Shown here: piece after piece, positions 1-9,786 of the stretch | Position numbering within the stretch: position 1 is the stretch's first letter | Layout of the letters: each line of letters starts with the position of its first letter | Assembly: GCA_963842235.1 (NCBI GenBank) | Contig: CAWJFT010000001.1 | Span: 1,240,001-1,304,000, forward strand | From: JACDAN01 sp963842235 | GTDB lineage: Bacteria > Actinomycetota > Thermoleophilia > Gaiellales > Gaiellaceae | Length of the DNA stretch: 64,000 nucleotides | Reading direction: 5' to 3' | Translations under genes and position numbers: made by a program | Notes under the pieces: model-generated | Told to the model about the DNA's origin: nothing | What the model saw: the letters and a program-made list of their open reading frames with translations, nothing else | Databases searched by the model: none

Positions 1-2
1 AG

Positions 3-2042
3 AGCGAGCTGACGACCGGCTACGACTTCCTCAGCGACGGCGCAGACGACATCCACGGCGGGCTCGTCGGAGAGTTCGCGGGCATCGCGCCGGACACGCT
101 GATCTCGCCCCCCGGCGCACTGTCCCCGTGGGAGCGGAGCGACTTCCTCGCGAAGTACTTCGGGAAGACGACGCTTCCCGACATCGTCTCGCCGAACGCC
201 CACTACAGCCACTGGCTGGCCCAACCGGCCGGCCCGGCCTCGATCACGAGCCTTTCGCAGATGGTGACGACCGACGACGTCCCGGGAGCCGACAAGCTGG
301 CCGGCCGGATCGTCTTCACGATGGGCTGCCACGGCGGCCTCAACGTGCCCGACCTGCTCGGCGGCGACCCGAGTCGCCTCAAGGACTGGGCTCAGCGCTA
401 CCTGCAGTCGAAGACGGCGGTCTACATCGCGAACACGGGCTTCGGCTACGGCGACACGGTGACCGTCGCGCTCACGGAGCGCCTGCTCGGGCTCTTCTCG
501 AAGAAGATCAACTCGGCGAACACCTCGATCGGCGAGCAGTGGATCGACGCGCTCCAGACCTACTACCTGTCGGCCGGCGACTACGACGTCTTCGACGAGA
601 AGGCGATGATCGAAGCGACCTTCTACGGGCTGCCGTTCTACCGCTTCACCAATCCCGGGAGCTCGACGCCTCCGGCTCCGCCGGCGACCACGCCCGACGG
701 CACGGTCGACGTCGCGGCGCTCCCGCCGATTGCTCCGAGCCCGACGCAGCACACGCTCGCCGACGGCCGCAAGTGGTGGGAGATCGGCGGCCAGACGATG
801 AACGTCCCCTACCGGCCGATCCAGCCGCTCCTGTCGAGGGAGGTCACCGTTCCGGGCAAGTCGGCTCGCGGCGTCTTCATCCGCTCGCTGCGGACGCACG
901 ACGTGCCGAACATCAAGCCGCTGCTTGCGTACCCGCGAGTCGGCTCACAGCTCCACGAGCCCGACCCGAACTTCCGCGGCACGTTCTGGCCGGCCAACGC
1001 CGTCTCGATCCTGCGGACGAAGAGCCTTGGGCAGGAGCGCGCCTCGGTGGTCGTGAAGGCGGCTCAGTTCCGGCCGAACACGGTCGGGAACCCGGGTCTG
1101 GGCACGGAGCGGATCGTGGACTCGATCGGCCTCGACGTCGCCTACTCCAACGCGACCGACACGACGGCTCCGCAGGTCCTCCAGGTCGGCGGCGTCATCG
1201 TCGGCGGCGGAACGACGCTCTTCGTCCGAGCCACCGACGCGGCTGGGATCAAGAAGGTCGCGGTGCTCTACAACAACGGGACACAGGCGGACTGGCAGTT
1301 CCGCACCCTCGAGCACGCCTCGGGCGATCTCTATACGGCCCGTGTCGCGGGTCTGACGACGCCGGTCCAGATCCTCGGCGAGGTCATGGACGTGAACGGG
1401 AACAACGGCTTCGGAGCGAACAAGGGAGTGAACCACACCTCGTTCGTCGACCCGCCGTCGAGCCCGCCCGACATCCTGATCGAAGTCCCTCGTCCGCGAG
1501 CCGTCTTCACGCTGAACCAGCAAGTGACCCCCGACTTCGCCTGCTCGGACGAGGGCGGCGTGCAGAGCTGCACCGGCGCCGTGCTCGTCGCCGGCAACCT
1601 CGACACGGCGACGCCCGGGGAGCACACGTTCAGCGTGACGGCGACCGACCTGGCCGGAAACCTGGTGACGAAGTCCGTGACCTACGTCGTGCAGTTCACC
1701 TTCGACGGCTTCAAGCCGCCTGTCGACAACCAGCCGATCGTCAACATCGCCAACGCCGGGCGCACGATTCCGGTGAAGTGGTCGTTGAAGAACTCCGCAG
1801 GTGAGTTCGTCAGCGATCTCAACTCGGTCACGTCGATCACTGTCGAGAAGATCCCGTGCGCGGCGGCGAGCACCGACGTCATCGAGGAGACGACCGAGCT
1901 GGGGCTCGTGGCGCTCACCTACGAGAACAACCAGTTCGTCTACCACTGGAAGACGGAGAAGAGCTGGGCAGGCAGCTGTCGCCGGCTCGACGTCGCGCTC
2001 GCCGACGGCACGGTGCGGTCCGCAGACTTCCGCTTCAAGTAG
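3..2042 (+). CDS. Secreted peptidase-like protein with Ig-like and PxK-type C-terminal domains (5' end cut off)
   Basis: The frame is open from base 3, so the true start lies outside the window. The visible part is 679 residues. About residue 105-115 (counted from the edge) a hydrophobic strand ends in MGCHGGLN. This looks like the catalytic-Cys strand of clan CD cysteine peptidases (gingipain/caspase fold, commonly ACHSG-like); the matching catalytic His would be in the missing part, so peptidase activity is an inference. The C-terminal third is a series of beta-sandwich-like stretches: one with GEHTFSVTATDLAGN, typical of bacterial Ig/HYR-type domains, and a final one with the FDGFKPPVDN and IPVKWSL signatures of the PxKF/PxKD domain found at the ends of actinobacterial surface proteins. 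It is probably exported. It ends 13 bases before the convergent cyclase gene. Confidence 0.7.
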   Translation, partial: SELTTGYDFLSDGADDIHGGLVGEFAGIAPDTLISPPGALSPWERSDFLAKYFGKTTLPDIVSPNAHYSHWLAQPAGPASITSLSQMVTTDDVPGADKLAGRIVFTMGCHGGLNVPDLLGGDPSRLKDWAQRYLQSKTAVYIANTGFGYGDTVTVALTERLLGLFSKKINSANTSIGEQWIDALQTYYLSAGDYDVFDEKAMIEATFYGLPFYRFTNPGSSTPPAPPATTPDGTVDVAALPPIAPSPTQHTLADGRKWWEIGGQTMNVPYRPIQPLLSREVTVPGKSARGVFIRSLRTHDVPNIKPLLAYPRVGSQLHEPDPNFRGTFWPANAVSILRTKSLGQERASVVVKAAQFRPNTVGNPGLGTERIVDSIGLDVAYSNATDTTAPQVLQVGGVIVGGGTTLFVRATDAAGIKKVAVLYNNGTQADWQFRTLEHASGDLYTARVAGLTTPVQILGEVMDVNGNNGFGANKGVNHTSFVDPPSSPPDILIEVPRPRAVFTLNQQVTPDFACSDEGGVQSCTGAVLVAGNLDTATPGEHTFSVTATDLAGNLVTKSVTYVVQFTFDGFKPPVDNQPIVNIANAGRTIPVKWSLKNSAGEFVSDLNSVTSITVEKIPCAAASTDVIEETTELGLVALTYENNQFVYHWKTEKSWAGSCRRLDVALADGTVRSADFRFK

Positions 2043-2055
2043 GTCGGCGGCGCGC

Positions 2056-3987
2056 TCAGCGCCAGTCGATCGTGACGACGTCGAGCGGCTCGGAGATCCC
2101 TTTCAGCGTCACCGTCTTCGGCTCCGAGTAGGCGAAGCCGTTCACGAGCCGCGCGGTCAGGAGGCTGGCGTAGATCTCTCCGGGGCCGCCGAGCGCCCCC
2201 ACCCGGGCAGCTTCGTGAACGCCCTTCCCGCTATAGCCCGCCGCCGAGCGACTGGCTTCGGCAGCGTGGACGCCGATGCGCACCTCCGGCGCGAACCCGT
2301 TCGTCCGCCGGTGTGCTGCCAGCTGGCGCTGGACCGCGGCGGCGCACTCGAGCGCGCTCGTCGGATCGGGAAACGCGACGAAGAAGCCGTCCCCGGCATG
2401 GCCGACCTCCTCGCCTCCGTACTGGCCGAACAGTTCCCTCAGCGTCCTGTCGTGCCAGCCGACGAGCCCCACCCATGCCTTGTCGCCGATTGCCTCGACG
2501 AGCGGGGTCGAGTCGCAGATATCCGTGTAGAGGAAGGTCCGGCCGGCTCGCTCGCCGCCGGCAGCGGCAGCAAGCCGGCCGAGAGCCTCCGCCGTCCGCC
2601 GAACGTCCCGCACGGCGCCGAGCCGGTCGAAGGTCGCCGCGGCGGCGCGAAGCTCGAGGTCGGCCGCGTCGGCGTCCCCGTCCAGCCGGTACGCCTCCGC
2701 CGTGAGCAGGCGGGCGCGGGCGCCCTCGTACGGAATCTCGACCTCCTGGTACAGCCGGATCGCGCGCCGGAGATGCCCGAGCGCCGCGTCCGCGTCCTCC
2801 TCGGCGAGTGCGACGGCGCCGGCGGCGGCAGCTGCGTGTGCCGCGAGCGCCGTTGTGCCGTAATCCTCCGCGATCTCGGCGAGCTCCTCGGACGCCGCTT
2901 TGGCCTCGTCGACCTCGCCGGCGGCGATTGAGATCTCGACGCTCGCCGGCAGGAGGCGGGCTCGGGAGAGCCGGTTGCGCGCCTCGTCGGAGAGCGCCCG
3001 CTTGAGACCCCGGCGGGCAGACTCGACGTCACCGTTCGCGAGACGGAGAAGCGCCAGGCCGGGCTGAGGCTCGACCCCTAGGCCGTGCGCCTGCCGAAAT
3101 GCCTCTTCTGCGGCCGCGAAGTCGCCCATGCGCAGCTGAAGCTCGCCCAGCTCGTAGAACGCAGAGGCGGCCACGCTGGGGGCGAACTCGCCGAGCTCGG
3201 CAACGGCGGTGCGGATCTCCTCCTCAGCCTCGGGCCAGGTGCCGCGGAGTCGCATGACCTCGGCGCGGTTCACGCGGCAGACCCCAGGGAATCCGCTGAT
3301 CGATTGGCGCTCGCACCACCGCGTGGCGGCCTCCGTCCAGTTGCCCGCCCGTGCGAGATCGGCGACGTCGAACGAGGAGGCGATGACGCCGCAGTAGATG
3401 ATCCCCGTCGCGTAGGGGTTGAGCTCTCCGCTGACTGCGCCGACCGTCGCCTCGTCGATGAGCGCCAGACCGGTCTCCCAATCTCCCTGCCGAACGAGCG
3501 CGGTGCCTTTGTCATGCAGGCCGAGCGCCATCAGGTTCGGCTCCTGGAAGCGGCTGCCGAGCTCGACCGTCCGCTCCGCGTGCGCGATCGCAGAGTCGAA
3601 GTCGCCCGCGGCCAGCGCGAGGCGGGAGCGCATCCGTTCCAGGTAACCGCGCTCCGGGGAGTCGTCCTCCTCGGCGAGCAGGCGCTCGGCGCGTGCCAAC
3701 CACGCTCCCTGGAGGCCGGACCGCTTGAGCTCGTGGTCCCGGGCCAGGTGCAGCGCGCTCATGGCCGCGGCCCGCTGCTCTCCCCGTTCGAGCCGAGCGG
3801 CGTACGCGCGGGTCCTCGCGTCGATCGACTCGTCCATCCGCCCCGTCCACCACGCCGCATCCGCGTAGCCGTTGAGTTCGTCGGCGTCGAGGTTCTCCGT
3901 TCGGTCGAGCTCGACCAGGGCCTCGTAGGCCACTTGCCATTCCTTGCCCGCCAGGGCGTTGCGGGCCTGCTCGAGCCGGTTGGCCAT
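2056..3987 (-). CDS. TPR-repeat protein with C-terminal class III adenylate/guanylate cyclase domain
   Basis: A 643-residue protein. Residues up to about 450 are Ala/Leu/Glu-rich helical repeats of TPR type, with recurring pairs such as GDFAAAEEAFRQA. The last 180 residues form a class III cyclase homology domain: the metal-binding start FLYTDICDST, then GHAGDGFFVAF, then RIGVHAAEA. The presence of both Asp positions suggests catalytic competence, although not every substrate-specifying residue can be placed by eye. The ATG at 3987 is preferred because GGAAG sits 10 bases upstream; a GTG three codons earlier would be too close to it. The start lies 36 bp from the divergent GTG of the HhH-GPD gene, so both promoters must share that very short gap. 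It probably makes cAMP or cGMP in the cytoplasm, with the repeats as the sensory or partner-binding part. Confidence 0.85.
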   Translation of the reverse strand: MANRLEQARNALAGKEWQVAYEALVELDRTENLDADELNGYADAAWWTGRMDESIDARTRAYAARLERGEQRAAAMSALHLARDHELKRSGLQGAWLARAERLLAEEDDSPERGYLERMRSRLALAAGDFDSAIAHAERTVELGSRFQEPNLMALGLHDKGTALVRQGDWETGLALIDEATVGAVSGELNPYATGIIYCGVIASSFDVADLARAGNWTEAATRWCERQSISGFPGVCRVNRAEVMRLRGTWPEAEEEIRTAVAELGEFAPSVAASAFYELGELQLRMGDFAAAEEAFRQAHGLGVEPQPGLALLRLANGDVESARRGLKRALSDEARNRLSRARLLPASVEISIAAGEVDEAKAASEELAEIAEDYGTTALAAHAAAAAGAVALAEEDADAALGHLRRAIRLYQEVEIPYEGARARLLTAEAYRLDGDADAADLELRAAAATFDRLGAVRDVRRTAEALGRLAAAAGGERAGRTFLYTDICDSTPLVEAIGDKAWVGLVGWHDRTLRELFGQYGGEEVGHAGDGFFVAFPDPTSALECAAAVQRQLAAHRRTNGFAPEVRIGVHAAEASRSAAGYSGKGVHEAARVGALGGPGEIYASLLTARLVNGFAYSEPKTVTLKGISEPLDVVTIDWR

Positions 3988-4023
3988 GTCTGTCACGCTT
4001 CCATTGTCGCGTAGGATCGAAGC

Positions 4024-4590
4024 GTGGCGGTTTCGGCCCCCGAGCGCTTGTACTTCACGAATAGCGACGAGGCGAATGCACTCATCGCCCGCGAGCCCTT
4101 GGCGCTGCTGGTCGGATTCGTGCTCGACCAGCAGGTCTCCGTGCAGACGGCGTTCATCGGACCGCTGAAGATCAAGGAGCGCCTGGGCACGCTCGACGCC
4201 GGCGATATCGCCTCGACCGACCCCGACCGGCTCGAGGCGGTGTTCCGCGAGCGGCCTGCCGTCCATCGCTTCCCCGGCACGATGGCGACTCGGGTCCGCG
4301 ATCTCAGCGCCCACATCGAGGCCGAGTACGGCGGCGACGCCGCTCGTCTGTGGCAGGAAGCGGGCGACGCAACGGAGCTCCGCCGCCGCATCGAGGCGCT
4401 GCCCGGCTTCGGCGAGATGAAGGTGAAGGCGCTGAGCGCCGTGCTCGCCAAGCGTTTCGGCGTCGAAACGGCACAGGAGGTCGCTCCGACGTATCCGACG
4501 CTCGGCGACGTCGACTCGCAGGAAGCGCTGGAGAACTATCAGGCGCTCAAGCGCGAGTGGAAGGCGAAGATGCGCGCCGAGTCGCCCTGA
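4024..4590 (+). CDS. HhH-GPD superfamily base-excision DNA repair protein
   Basis: 188 residues, starting at GTG. The N-terminal LVGFVLDQQVSVQTAF carries the LDQQ motif of the HhH-GPD glycosylase fold. Residues about 126-142 (LPGFGEMKVKALSAV) form the helix-hairpin-helix that grips the DNA backbone. Length and layout match the small actinobacterial HhH-GPD family (TIGR03252-like), whose substrate is not established. There is no Fe-S cluster cysteine set as in MutY/Nth, and the catalytic Asp of classical glycosylases is not obvious. It is the first gene of a four-gene overlapping run: the next frame starts inside its stop codon. Its job is probably repair of an unidentified base lesion. Confidence 0.85.
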   Translation: MAVSAPERLYFTNSDEANALIAREPLALLVGFVLDQQVSVQTAFIGPLKIKERLGTLDAGDIASTDPDRLEAVFRERPAVHRFPGTMATRVRDLSAHIEAEYGGDAARLWQEAGDATELRRRIEALPGFGEMKVKALSAVLAKRFGVETAQEVAPTYPTLGDVDSQEALENYQALKREWKAKMRAESP

Positions 4591-5423
4591 CCTACTCGAT
4601 CGTCGCGCGGGACGCGGAATCCGGCGAGCTGGGCGTCGCCGTCCAGTCGCGCGCCTTCGCCTGCGGCGCGCCGGTGATGTGGGCTCGGCCGGAGGTCGGC
4701 GCGGTCGCAACGCAGGCGTTCGGCGAGCGCAGCTACGGGCCGCTCGGGCTCGACCTCCTCGCGGCCGGGAAGACACCTGAGCAGGCGCTGGCTGCGCTGG
4801 TCACGGCGGATGACGAGGCGGAGGTGCGTCAGGTGGCCATGCTGAGTGCCGACGGCGCCGTCGCAGCGCACACCGGCGAGCTCTGCATCCCCGACGCCGG
4901 GCACCAGACCGGGGACGGCTACAGCGTTCAGGCGAACATCATGCAGAGCCCCGAAGTCTGGCCGGCGATGGCGGGGGCCTTCGAGTCCGCAGGCGGCTCG
5001 CTCGCCCGACGCATGCTCGCGGCGCTCGAGGCTGCGCAGGAGGCGGGCGGCGACTGGCGCGGGATGCAGGCGGCGGGCCTGCTCGTCGTCCCTGCCGAGG
5101 GAAAGCCGTGGCAGGTCGTCACCGACCTGCGGGTCGATGACCATCCCGAGCCGCTGAAGGAGCTCCGCCGCCTACTCGACCTGCACGACGGCTATGCCGC
5201 CATCTATGAAGGAGAGGCGCTGCGAGGCGAGGCCGCGCGGTCCTTCGGGATGGGGGAGCTCGACGTCGGCCTCGCCGACCTCATCGATGCGGCGAAGGCC
5301 GACGACGTGGAACGCGCGCGGGAGCTGCTGGCGCCGCTCCTCGCCGAGGAACCGCGCTGGGCGATCCTCGTCCGGGCTCTCGGCCTGCGCGGGCTTCTCC
5401 CCCATGCCGACGAGATCGTCTAG
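4587..5423 (+). CDS. DUF1028 family protein, apparent CTG start
   Basis: 278 residues if read from CTG at 4587. The start LTYSIVARD matches the usual MTYSIVARD beginning of DUF1028 proteins, an Ntn-hydrolase-like fold family of unknown reaction. Other family features are GELGVAVQSRAFA, GAVATQAFGERSYG and GYSVQANIM. No ATG, GTG or TTG is available near this point in the frame. The CTG overlaps the upstream TGA stop as CTGA, an arrangement seen at two more junctions in the window, so CTG initiation by translational coupling is the simplest reading. The C-terminal 60 residues are helical and may be a small repeat domain. The 3' end overlaps the GMC oxidoreductase by 20 bases. Family identity is secure; function is unknown. 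Confidence 0.8.
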   Translation: MTYSIVARDAESGELGVAVQSRAFACGAPVMWARPEVGAVATQAFGERSYGPLGLDLLAAGKTPEQALAALVTADDEAEVRQVAMLSADGAVAAHTGELCIPDAGHQTGDGYSVQANIMQSPEVWPAMAGAFESAGGSLARRMLAALEAAQEAGGDWRGMQAAGLLVVPAEGKPWQVVTDLRVDDHPEPLKELRRLLDLHDGYAAIYEGEALRGEAARSFGMGELDVGLADLIDAAKADDVERARELLAPLLAEEPRWAILVRALGLRGLLPHADEIV

Positions 5424-6738
5424 CTACGACGTCGTCGTCCTCGGCGCCGGCCCTGCCGGCTGCGTGCTCGCCGCCCGGCTGAGCGAGGATCCCGACCGCC
5501 GCGTCTGCCTGGTCGAGGCCGGGCCCGACTACGGCCCGTACGCGGAAGGCCGTTGGCCGGAGGACATCCGCGACGCCCGGTCACTCGCACTCGAATCCCA
5601 TACGTGGGAGACGGCGCTCGACGATCGCTCCCAGGTGCGGGCGCGGATCGTCGGGGGCTGCTCGGCGCACAACGCTTGCGCGGTCTTGCGAGGCGCTCCG
5701 GCCGACTACGACGAGTGGGGCCCTGGGTGGACGTCGGCAGACCTCGAGCCGTATCTCGAACGCGGCGAGCGGGCGCTGCGCACGCGGACGGTCGGCGAGG
5801 ACGAGCTCTCGCCCTGGCACCGCGCCTGGATGGAGGCCGGAGGCGAGGACGCGATCGCGTATCCGATCAACGCGGTCGGCGTCGTCCGCTGGAATGCCGC
5901 CTTCGCATACCTCGACCCGGCCCGTGACAGGCCGAACCTGACGATCCGAGCGGACACACTCGTCGACCGGATCGACCCGGAAATGGGCAGCGTGCCGACC
6001 GATCGCGGCGAGCTTTCTGCAGATCTGATCGTCCTTGCCGCGGGCTCGTACGGTTCCCCGGCCATCCTGCTCCGCAGCGGCATCGGCCCCGGGCTCGCCC
6101 ACGACCTGCCGGTCGGCGAGGGGCTTGCAGACCATGTCGGGGTCGGCTTCGGCTGGGAGCCGAACGCGGCGCTGCAGCATGAGACGGACGAGTTCGCGAA
6201 ACGGGCGCCCGTGTTCATGGGCCAGGTGGCAGTCCGGGGCAGGTCGGAGAACTGCCCGGACGGCATCTCCGATCTCTTCTTCTTCCCGGCGATCGACCCG
6301 GGCTGGGAGATCAGCGGAGCCGTCTTCATGATGAAGCCGAGCTCGCGCGGGCGCGTCTCGCTGCTCTCTTCGGATCCCGCCGCGCCGCTCTCGATCGAGC
6401 ACGGCTTCCTCTCCGACGAGCGGGACGCGATCGCGCTCACCGAGGGGGCAGAGCGGCTCCGGGAGCTCGCGGCGAGCGAGCCGGTCGGCCGCTACGCCGC
6501 CCGCGAGATCCGGCCGGGACCACAGGTCGATGCGGCAACGCACGTCCGCGTGGGGGCGCGTGGGTTCTTCCATCCCACCGGGACCTGCGCTCTCGGGCGC
6601 GTCGTCGACCGGGAGGCACGCTTGCTCGGCGCGCCAAGCGTCGTCGTCGCGGATGCGTCGATCATGCCGACGATCCCGTCAGTGACCGTGCATCTGTCCA
6701 CGATCGCGATCGCCGAAAAAGTGGCGGAGCTTCTGTGA
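5404..6738 (+). CDS. GMC-family FAD-dependent oxidoreductase
   Basis: 444 residues from ATG 5404, which overlaps the end of the DUF1028 gene. The N-terminal YDVVVLGAGPAGCVLAARL is the dinucleotide-binding fold for FAD, followed by the GMC signature around RARIVGGCSAHNACAVLRG. The C-terminal signature contains FFHPTGTCALG with the first active-site His. The second catalytic position falls in SVTVHLSTIAIAEK, which by hand alignment is His (glucose-oxidase-like His/His) rather than the His/Asn of choline or cholesterol oxidases. At 444 residues it is shorter than the usual 500-560, with a reduced substrate domain. The family oxidises alcohols to aldehydes or ketones; the substrate here cannot be told. 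It is in one operon with its neighbours. Confidence 0.85.
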   Translation: MPTRSSSYDVVVLGAGPAGCVLAARLSEDPDRRVCLVEAGPDYGPYAEGRWPEDIRDARSLALESHTWETALDDRSQVRARIVGGCSAHNACAVLRGAPADYDEWGPGWTSADLEPYLERGERALRTRTVGEDELSPWHRAWMEAGGEDAIAYPINAVGVVRWNAAFAYLDPARDRPNLTIRADTLVDRIDPEMGSVPTDRGELSADLIVLAAGSYGSPAILLRSGIGPGLAHDLPVGEGLADHVGVGFGWEPNAALQHETDEFAKRAPVFMGQVAVRGRSENCPDGISDLFFFPAIDPGWEISGAVFMMKPSSRGRVSLLSSDPAAPLSIEHGFLSDERDAIALTEGAERLRELAASEPVGRYAAREIRPGPQVDAATHVRVGARGFFHPTGTCALGRVVDREARLLGAPSVVVADASIMPTIPSVTVHLSTIAIAEKVAELL

Positions 6739-7652
6739 AGCCCGCACTCGTGGCCGGAATCGCGCTCGCCCTGCTGCTCGCAGGCGGGCGCGCCGATGCC
6801 CTCCGCCACCCGGCTGCGCCTCACTGTCCGGTCTTTCCCAGGTCGAACCCGTGGAACCAGCGGGTCGACGGGCTGGCGGTCGCGCCTAACTCGGACGCGA
6901 TCATCAGCTCGATCGGGACCGGCGACACGCTCCACGCGGACTTCGGCTCGGGCCTCTGGCAAGGAAGGCCGATCGGGATTCCGATCACGGTCGTCGGGCG
7001 TACGCAACGCAAGGTCAGGGTCGCGTTCACCTACGCCGCCGAGAGCGACCGCGGCCCGTACCCGATTCCTCGCAACGTCAAGATCGAGGGCGGCCGCCAG
7101 TCGGACGGCGACCGCCATGCCCTGATCCTCGATCGCGGCGGCTGCCGCCTCTACGAGCTCTTCTCGCTCTACCCGACGGCGGGCGGCGGCTGGCGGGCCG
7201 GCTCCGGCGCGATCTGGAACCTACGCTCGAATCGCCTGCGCCCGGCGGGCTGGACGTCCGCCGACGCCGCTGGCCTGCCGATCCTCCCGGGGCTCGCCCG
7301 CTACGACGAGGTCGCCCGAGGCCGGATCGACCACGCCCTCCGCTTCACGGTGAGCCGCACGCGCCGCGCGTACGTCTATCCCGCCCGCCACTACGCGAGC
7401 GACCTGATCGACCCGGAGCTCCCGCCGATGGGGTTGCGCCTGCGCCTGAAGGCGGGTTACCCGACGCGGAGCTTCCCCCGCCAGGCGCGGATCGTGCTCG
7501 AGGCGCTGAAGCGCTACGGAATGCTGGTCGCTGACAACGGCGCGGACTGGTACATCAGCGGAGCGCCCGACCGGCGTTGGTCGAACGACCAGCTGCACAC
7601 GCTGCATCGCGTTCCGGGCTCGGCTTTCGAGGTCGTGAAGACCCGGCGGTAG
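6735..7652 (+). CDS. Secreted protein of unknown function
   Basis: 305 residues, starting at a GTG that overlaps the GMC stop as GTGA. An N-terminal signal peptide is clear (about residues 1-22, hydrophobic LVAGIALALLLAGG, then a probable signal-peptidase I site near ADA). The mature part begins with PVFPRSNPWNQRVD and includes NVKIEGG and PPMGLRLRLKAGY. It is rich in Trp, Arg and Gly. I recognise no named domain. A likely end-of-domain motif is ADNGADWYISGAPD near the C-terminus. It is translationally coupled to the oxidoreductase, so it may act on or near the same extracellular substrate, but that is only context. Confidence 0.75.
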   Translation: MKPALVAGIALALLLAGGRADALRHPAAPHCPVFPRSNPWNQRVDGLAVAPNSDAIISSIGTGDTLHADFGSGLWQGRPIGIPITVVGRTQRKVRVAFTYAAESDRGPYPIPRNVKIEGGRQSDGDRHALILDRGGCRLYELFSLYPTAGGGWRAGSGAIWNLRSNRLRPAGWTSADAAGLPILPGLARYDEVARGRIDHALRFTVSRTRRAYVYPARHYASDLIDPELPPMGLRLRLKAGYPTRSFPRQARIVLEALKRYGMLVADNGADWYISGAPDRRWSNDQLHTLHRVPGSAFEVVKTRR

Positions 7653-7700
7653 GCCGGGCGCACGAGGAAACCGCCGCCGCTCGGCGCGCGTAAAAGGGAT

Positions 7701-8162
7701 GTGAGACGAATCGCACTCGGGCTGGCCGCGCTGGCAGCTTCTCGCCGGCTGCGGCAGCGACAACGGCGGCGGCTCGAACGAGGCCACCGTCGACCTTTCC
7801 GCCCAGAACGGCTCCAGCGAGTCGGGCACGGTGACGCTGACCGCCGACGGCGAGAGGACCAAGGTCGTGATCTCCCTCGACAACGCCCCGTCCGGCATCC
7901 CGCAGCCGGCGCACATCCACAAGGGAAGCTGCAAGGAGCTCGACCCGAACCCGGCATACGGGCTTCAGAACGTCGTCGACGGCAAGTCGACGACCGACGT
8001 CGACGAGCCGCTCGACGAGTTACAGAACGAGGACTACGCCGTCAACGTCCACAAGTCGGGCTCCGACTTGAAGACGTACGTCTCCTGCGGCGACATCGGC
8101 TCGGGTGAGCGGCGAAATGGGAACCAACGACGAACGACGGCGGCTACGGCAGCGGCTATTGA
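7701..8162 (+). pseudogene. Small lipoprotein with CHRD-like domain, two frame breaks
   Basis: Three frames join into one plausible protein of about 150 residues. Frame 3 from GTG 7701 gives a signal-peptide n/h region. A +1 shift near 7737 gives the lipobox LLAGC followed by GSDNGGGSNEATVDLS. Frame 1 then runs through a conserved core with IPQPAHIHKGSC and VNVHKSGSDLKTYVSCGDI. A second break near 8100 restores frame 3, which ends in NDGGYGSGY and a TGA at 8160. The core resembles small CHRD or Cu/Zn-superoxide-dismutase-like extracellular domains with a conserved His-x-His. Because the protein is intact apart from the two single-base breaks, sequence error is as likely as decay. Confidence 0.65.
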
Positions 8163-8206
8163 GTTTCAGCCCAGAAACCTGCTTTTCTCGTTCTGTCGTC
8201 AGTGGT

Positions 8207-9786
8207 TTGAACTCACATCGCCTGCTGACCGCTGTTGCGGTCACGCTGAGCCTGCTGGCCGCGCCTGCCGCGGCGAGCCCGGCCGGTCCGGCCGAGGCCG
8301 TCGATCGTCGGCGGGACGCCGGCGAGCCCCGGTGAGTATCCGGCGCAGGGCTGGCTCCTGATCAACCTCGACTGCGACCCGAACTACGACGCCTTGTGCG
8401 GTGGCTCGCTCGTCGGCAGCCGCTGGTTCCTGACCGCCGCCCACTGCGCCGTAGGCGCGACCGGCTTCGCGGTTCTGCTGGGCGACATCGACGTGACGGA
8501 GCCGAACACCGATTGGTACGACGTCGTCGGCGTCGACGTCAACGCCGGCTACAGCGAGCATCACCATGCAAAACGACGTCGCGATGTTGAAGCTGAGCCG
8601 TCCGGCGCCGTACTCAGCCGCTCCGCGTGATCGGGACGAACGAGTCGTCGAGCTGGGCGGCCGGCACCGTCGCGAGGATCATCGGCTGGGGGACGACCTC
8701 CGAAGGCGGGCCTGTCTCCGACGTGCTGCTGAAGGCCGACGTCCCGCTCGTTGCCGACTCCGACGTGCTCCTCGGCCTACGGCCGCAGATGGACCCGAAC
8801 ACGATGGTCTGTGCCGGCGACGGGATCCATGACACCTGCCAGGGCGACAGCGGCGGTCCGCTGCATGGTCCACGACGCAGGCGGCAACTGGGCTCTCGCG
8901 GGAATCACCTCCTGGGGCAACGGCTGCGCCAACCCGGACTTTCCCGGCGTCTACACGCGCATCGGAGCGCCGGCACTGAACGCGTGGATCGCGGCGCGGT
9001 ATCCGCGAGCATCGTTCACCGTCGCCCCGGCCAGCACCGGAGCGACAACCGTTCTCACCTCGACCTCGTTCCACCCGGAGCCGGATGGGTTCACGGCGTT
9101 CGACTGGGACCTGAACGGCGACGGAATCTACGGCGAGAGAAGCGGGCCGAGCGTGAACTGGGTCTTCACGACACCGCGGCGCGCACGACGTGGGGCTTCG
9201 AGCGAGCCGCCCGGGTGGCGATACGGCCGTCGTTCGACAGGTCGTCAACGTGAACGCATCGCCGGCGGCCAATGCCGGCCCCGACCGCACCGTCCCAGAG
9301 GGAGGACGAATCGTGCTTCGTGCGTCGGGGACCGACCCCGAGGGCCAGCCGCTCACCTACGCGTGGGACCTGGACGGAAACTCGACGATCGAGTTCAAGA
9401 CGCCGGGCCCGAGCCCCACCTTCTCGGCCGCCCGCCTGGACGGCCCTTCGGCGCGAACCATCTACGTGCAGGCATGCGACACCGCCGGCGGCTGCGGCCG
9501 CGACGTGGGGCTCATCCGGATCGCCAACGTCCGTCCGCGAGTGAACGCCGGACCGAATCGGAGAGTGAAGCAGGGGAAGAGGGCTCGCTTCCGGGTCCGC
9601 GCCTCGGATCCCGGCCGCGACCGGCTCACCGCAACGTGGCGGTTCGGCGACCGCACCCGCGCGGTTCGGGGCTTCACCGTGAGGCACGCCTTCCGAAAGG
9701 CGGGCCGCTACCGAGTGACAGTCCGCGTCGTCGACGACGACAAGGGCGCCCGCACCGACACCCTGATCGTCCGAGTCAGGCGCTAG
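8207..9786 (+). pseudogene. Trypsin-like serine protease with PKD-type domains, five frame breaks
   Basis: The product can be read only by changing frame about five times (near 8290, 8565, 8625, 8865 and 9180), each time by +1. From a TTG at 8207 there is a signal peptide (LLTAVAVTLSLLAAPAAA). Then come the chymotrypsin-fold landmarks in order: IVGGTPASPGEYPAQG (activation N-terminus), LTAAHC (catalytic His), NDVAMLKL (catalytic Asp), DTCQGDSGGPL (catalytic Ser) and GITSWGNGCANP. C-terminal PKD or cadherin-like domains follow: FDWDLNGDGIYG, then NAGPDRTVPEGG, TYAWDLDGNSTIEF and a final beta domain ending in VRVRR. All catalytic residues survive, which argues for a secreted active enzyme whose sequence carries insertions rather than for an old pseudogene. 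The 3' end overlaps the convergent LigD gene by 11 bp. Confidence 0.75.

Noticed and set aside
128..1804. 558-codon plus-strand frame inside the first gene
   Set aside because: Arg/Pro-rich shadow of the surface-protein frame, which has coherent domain motifs.
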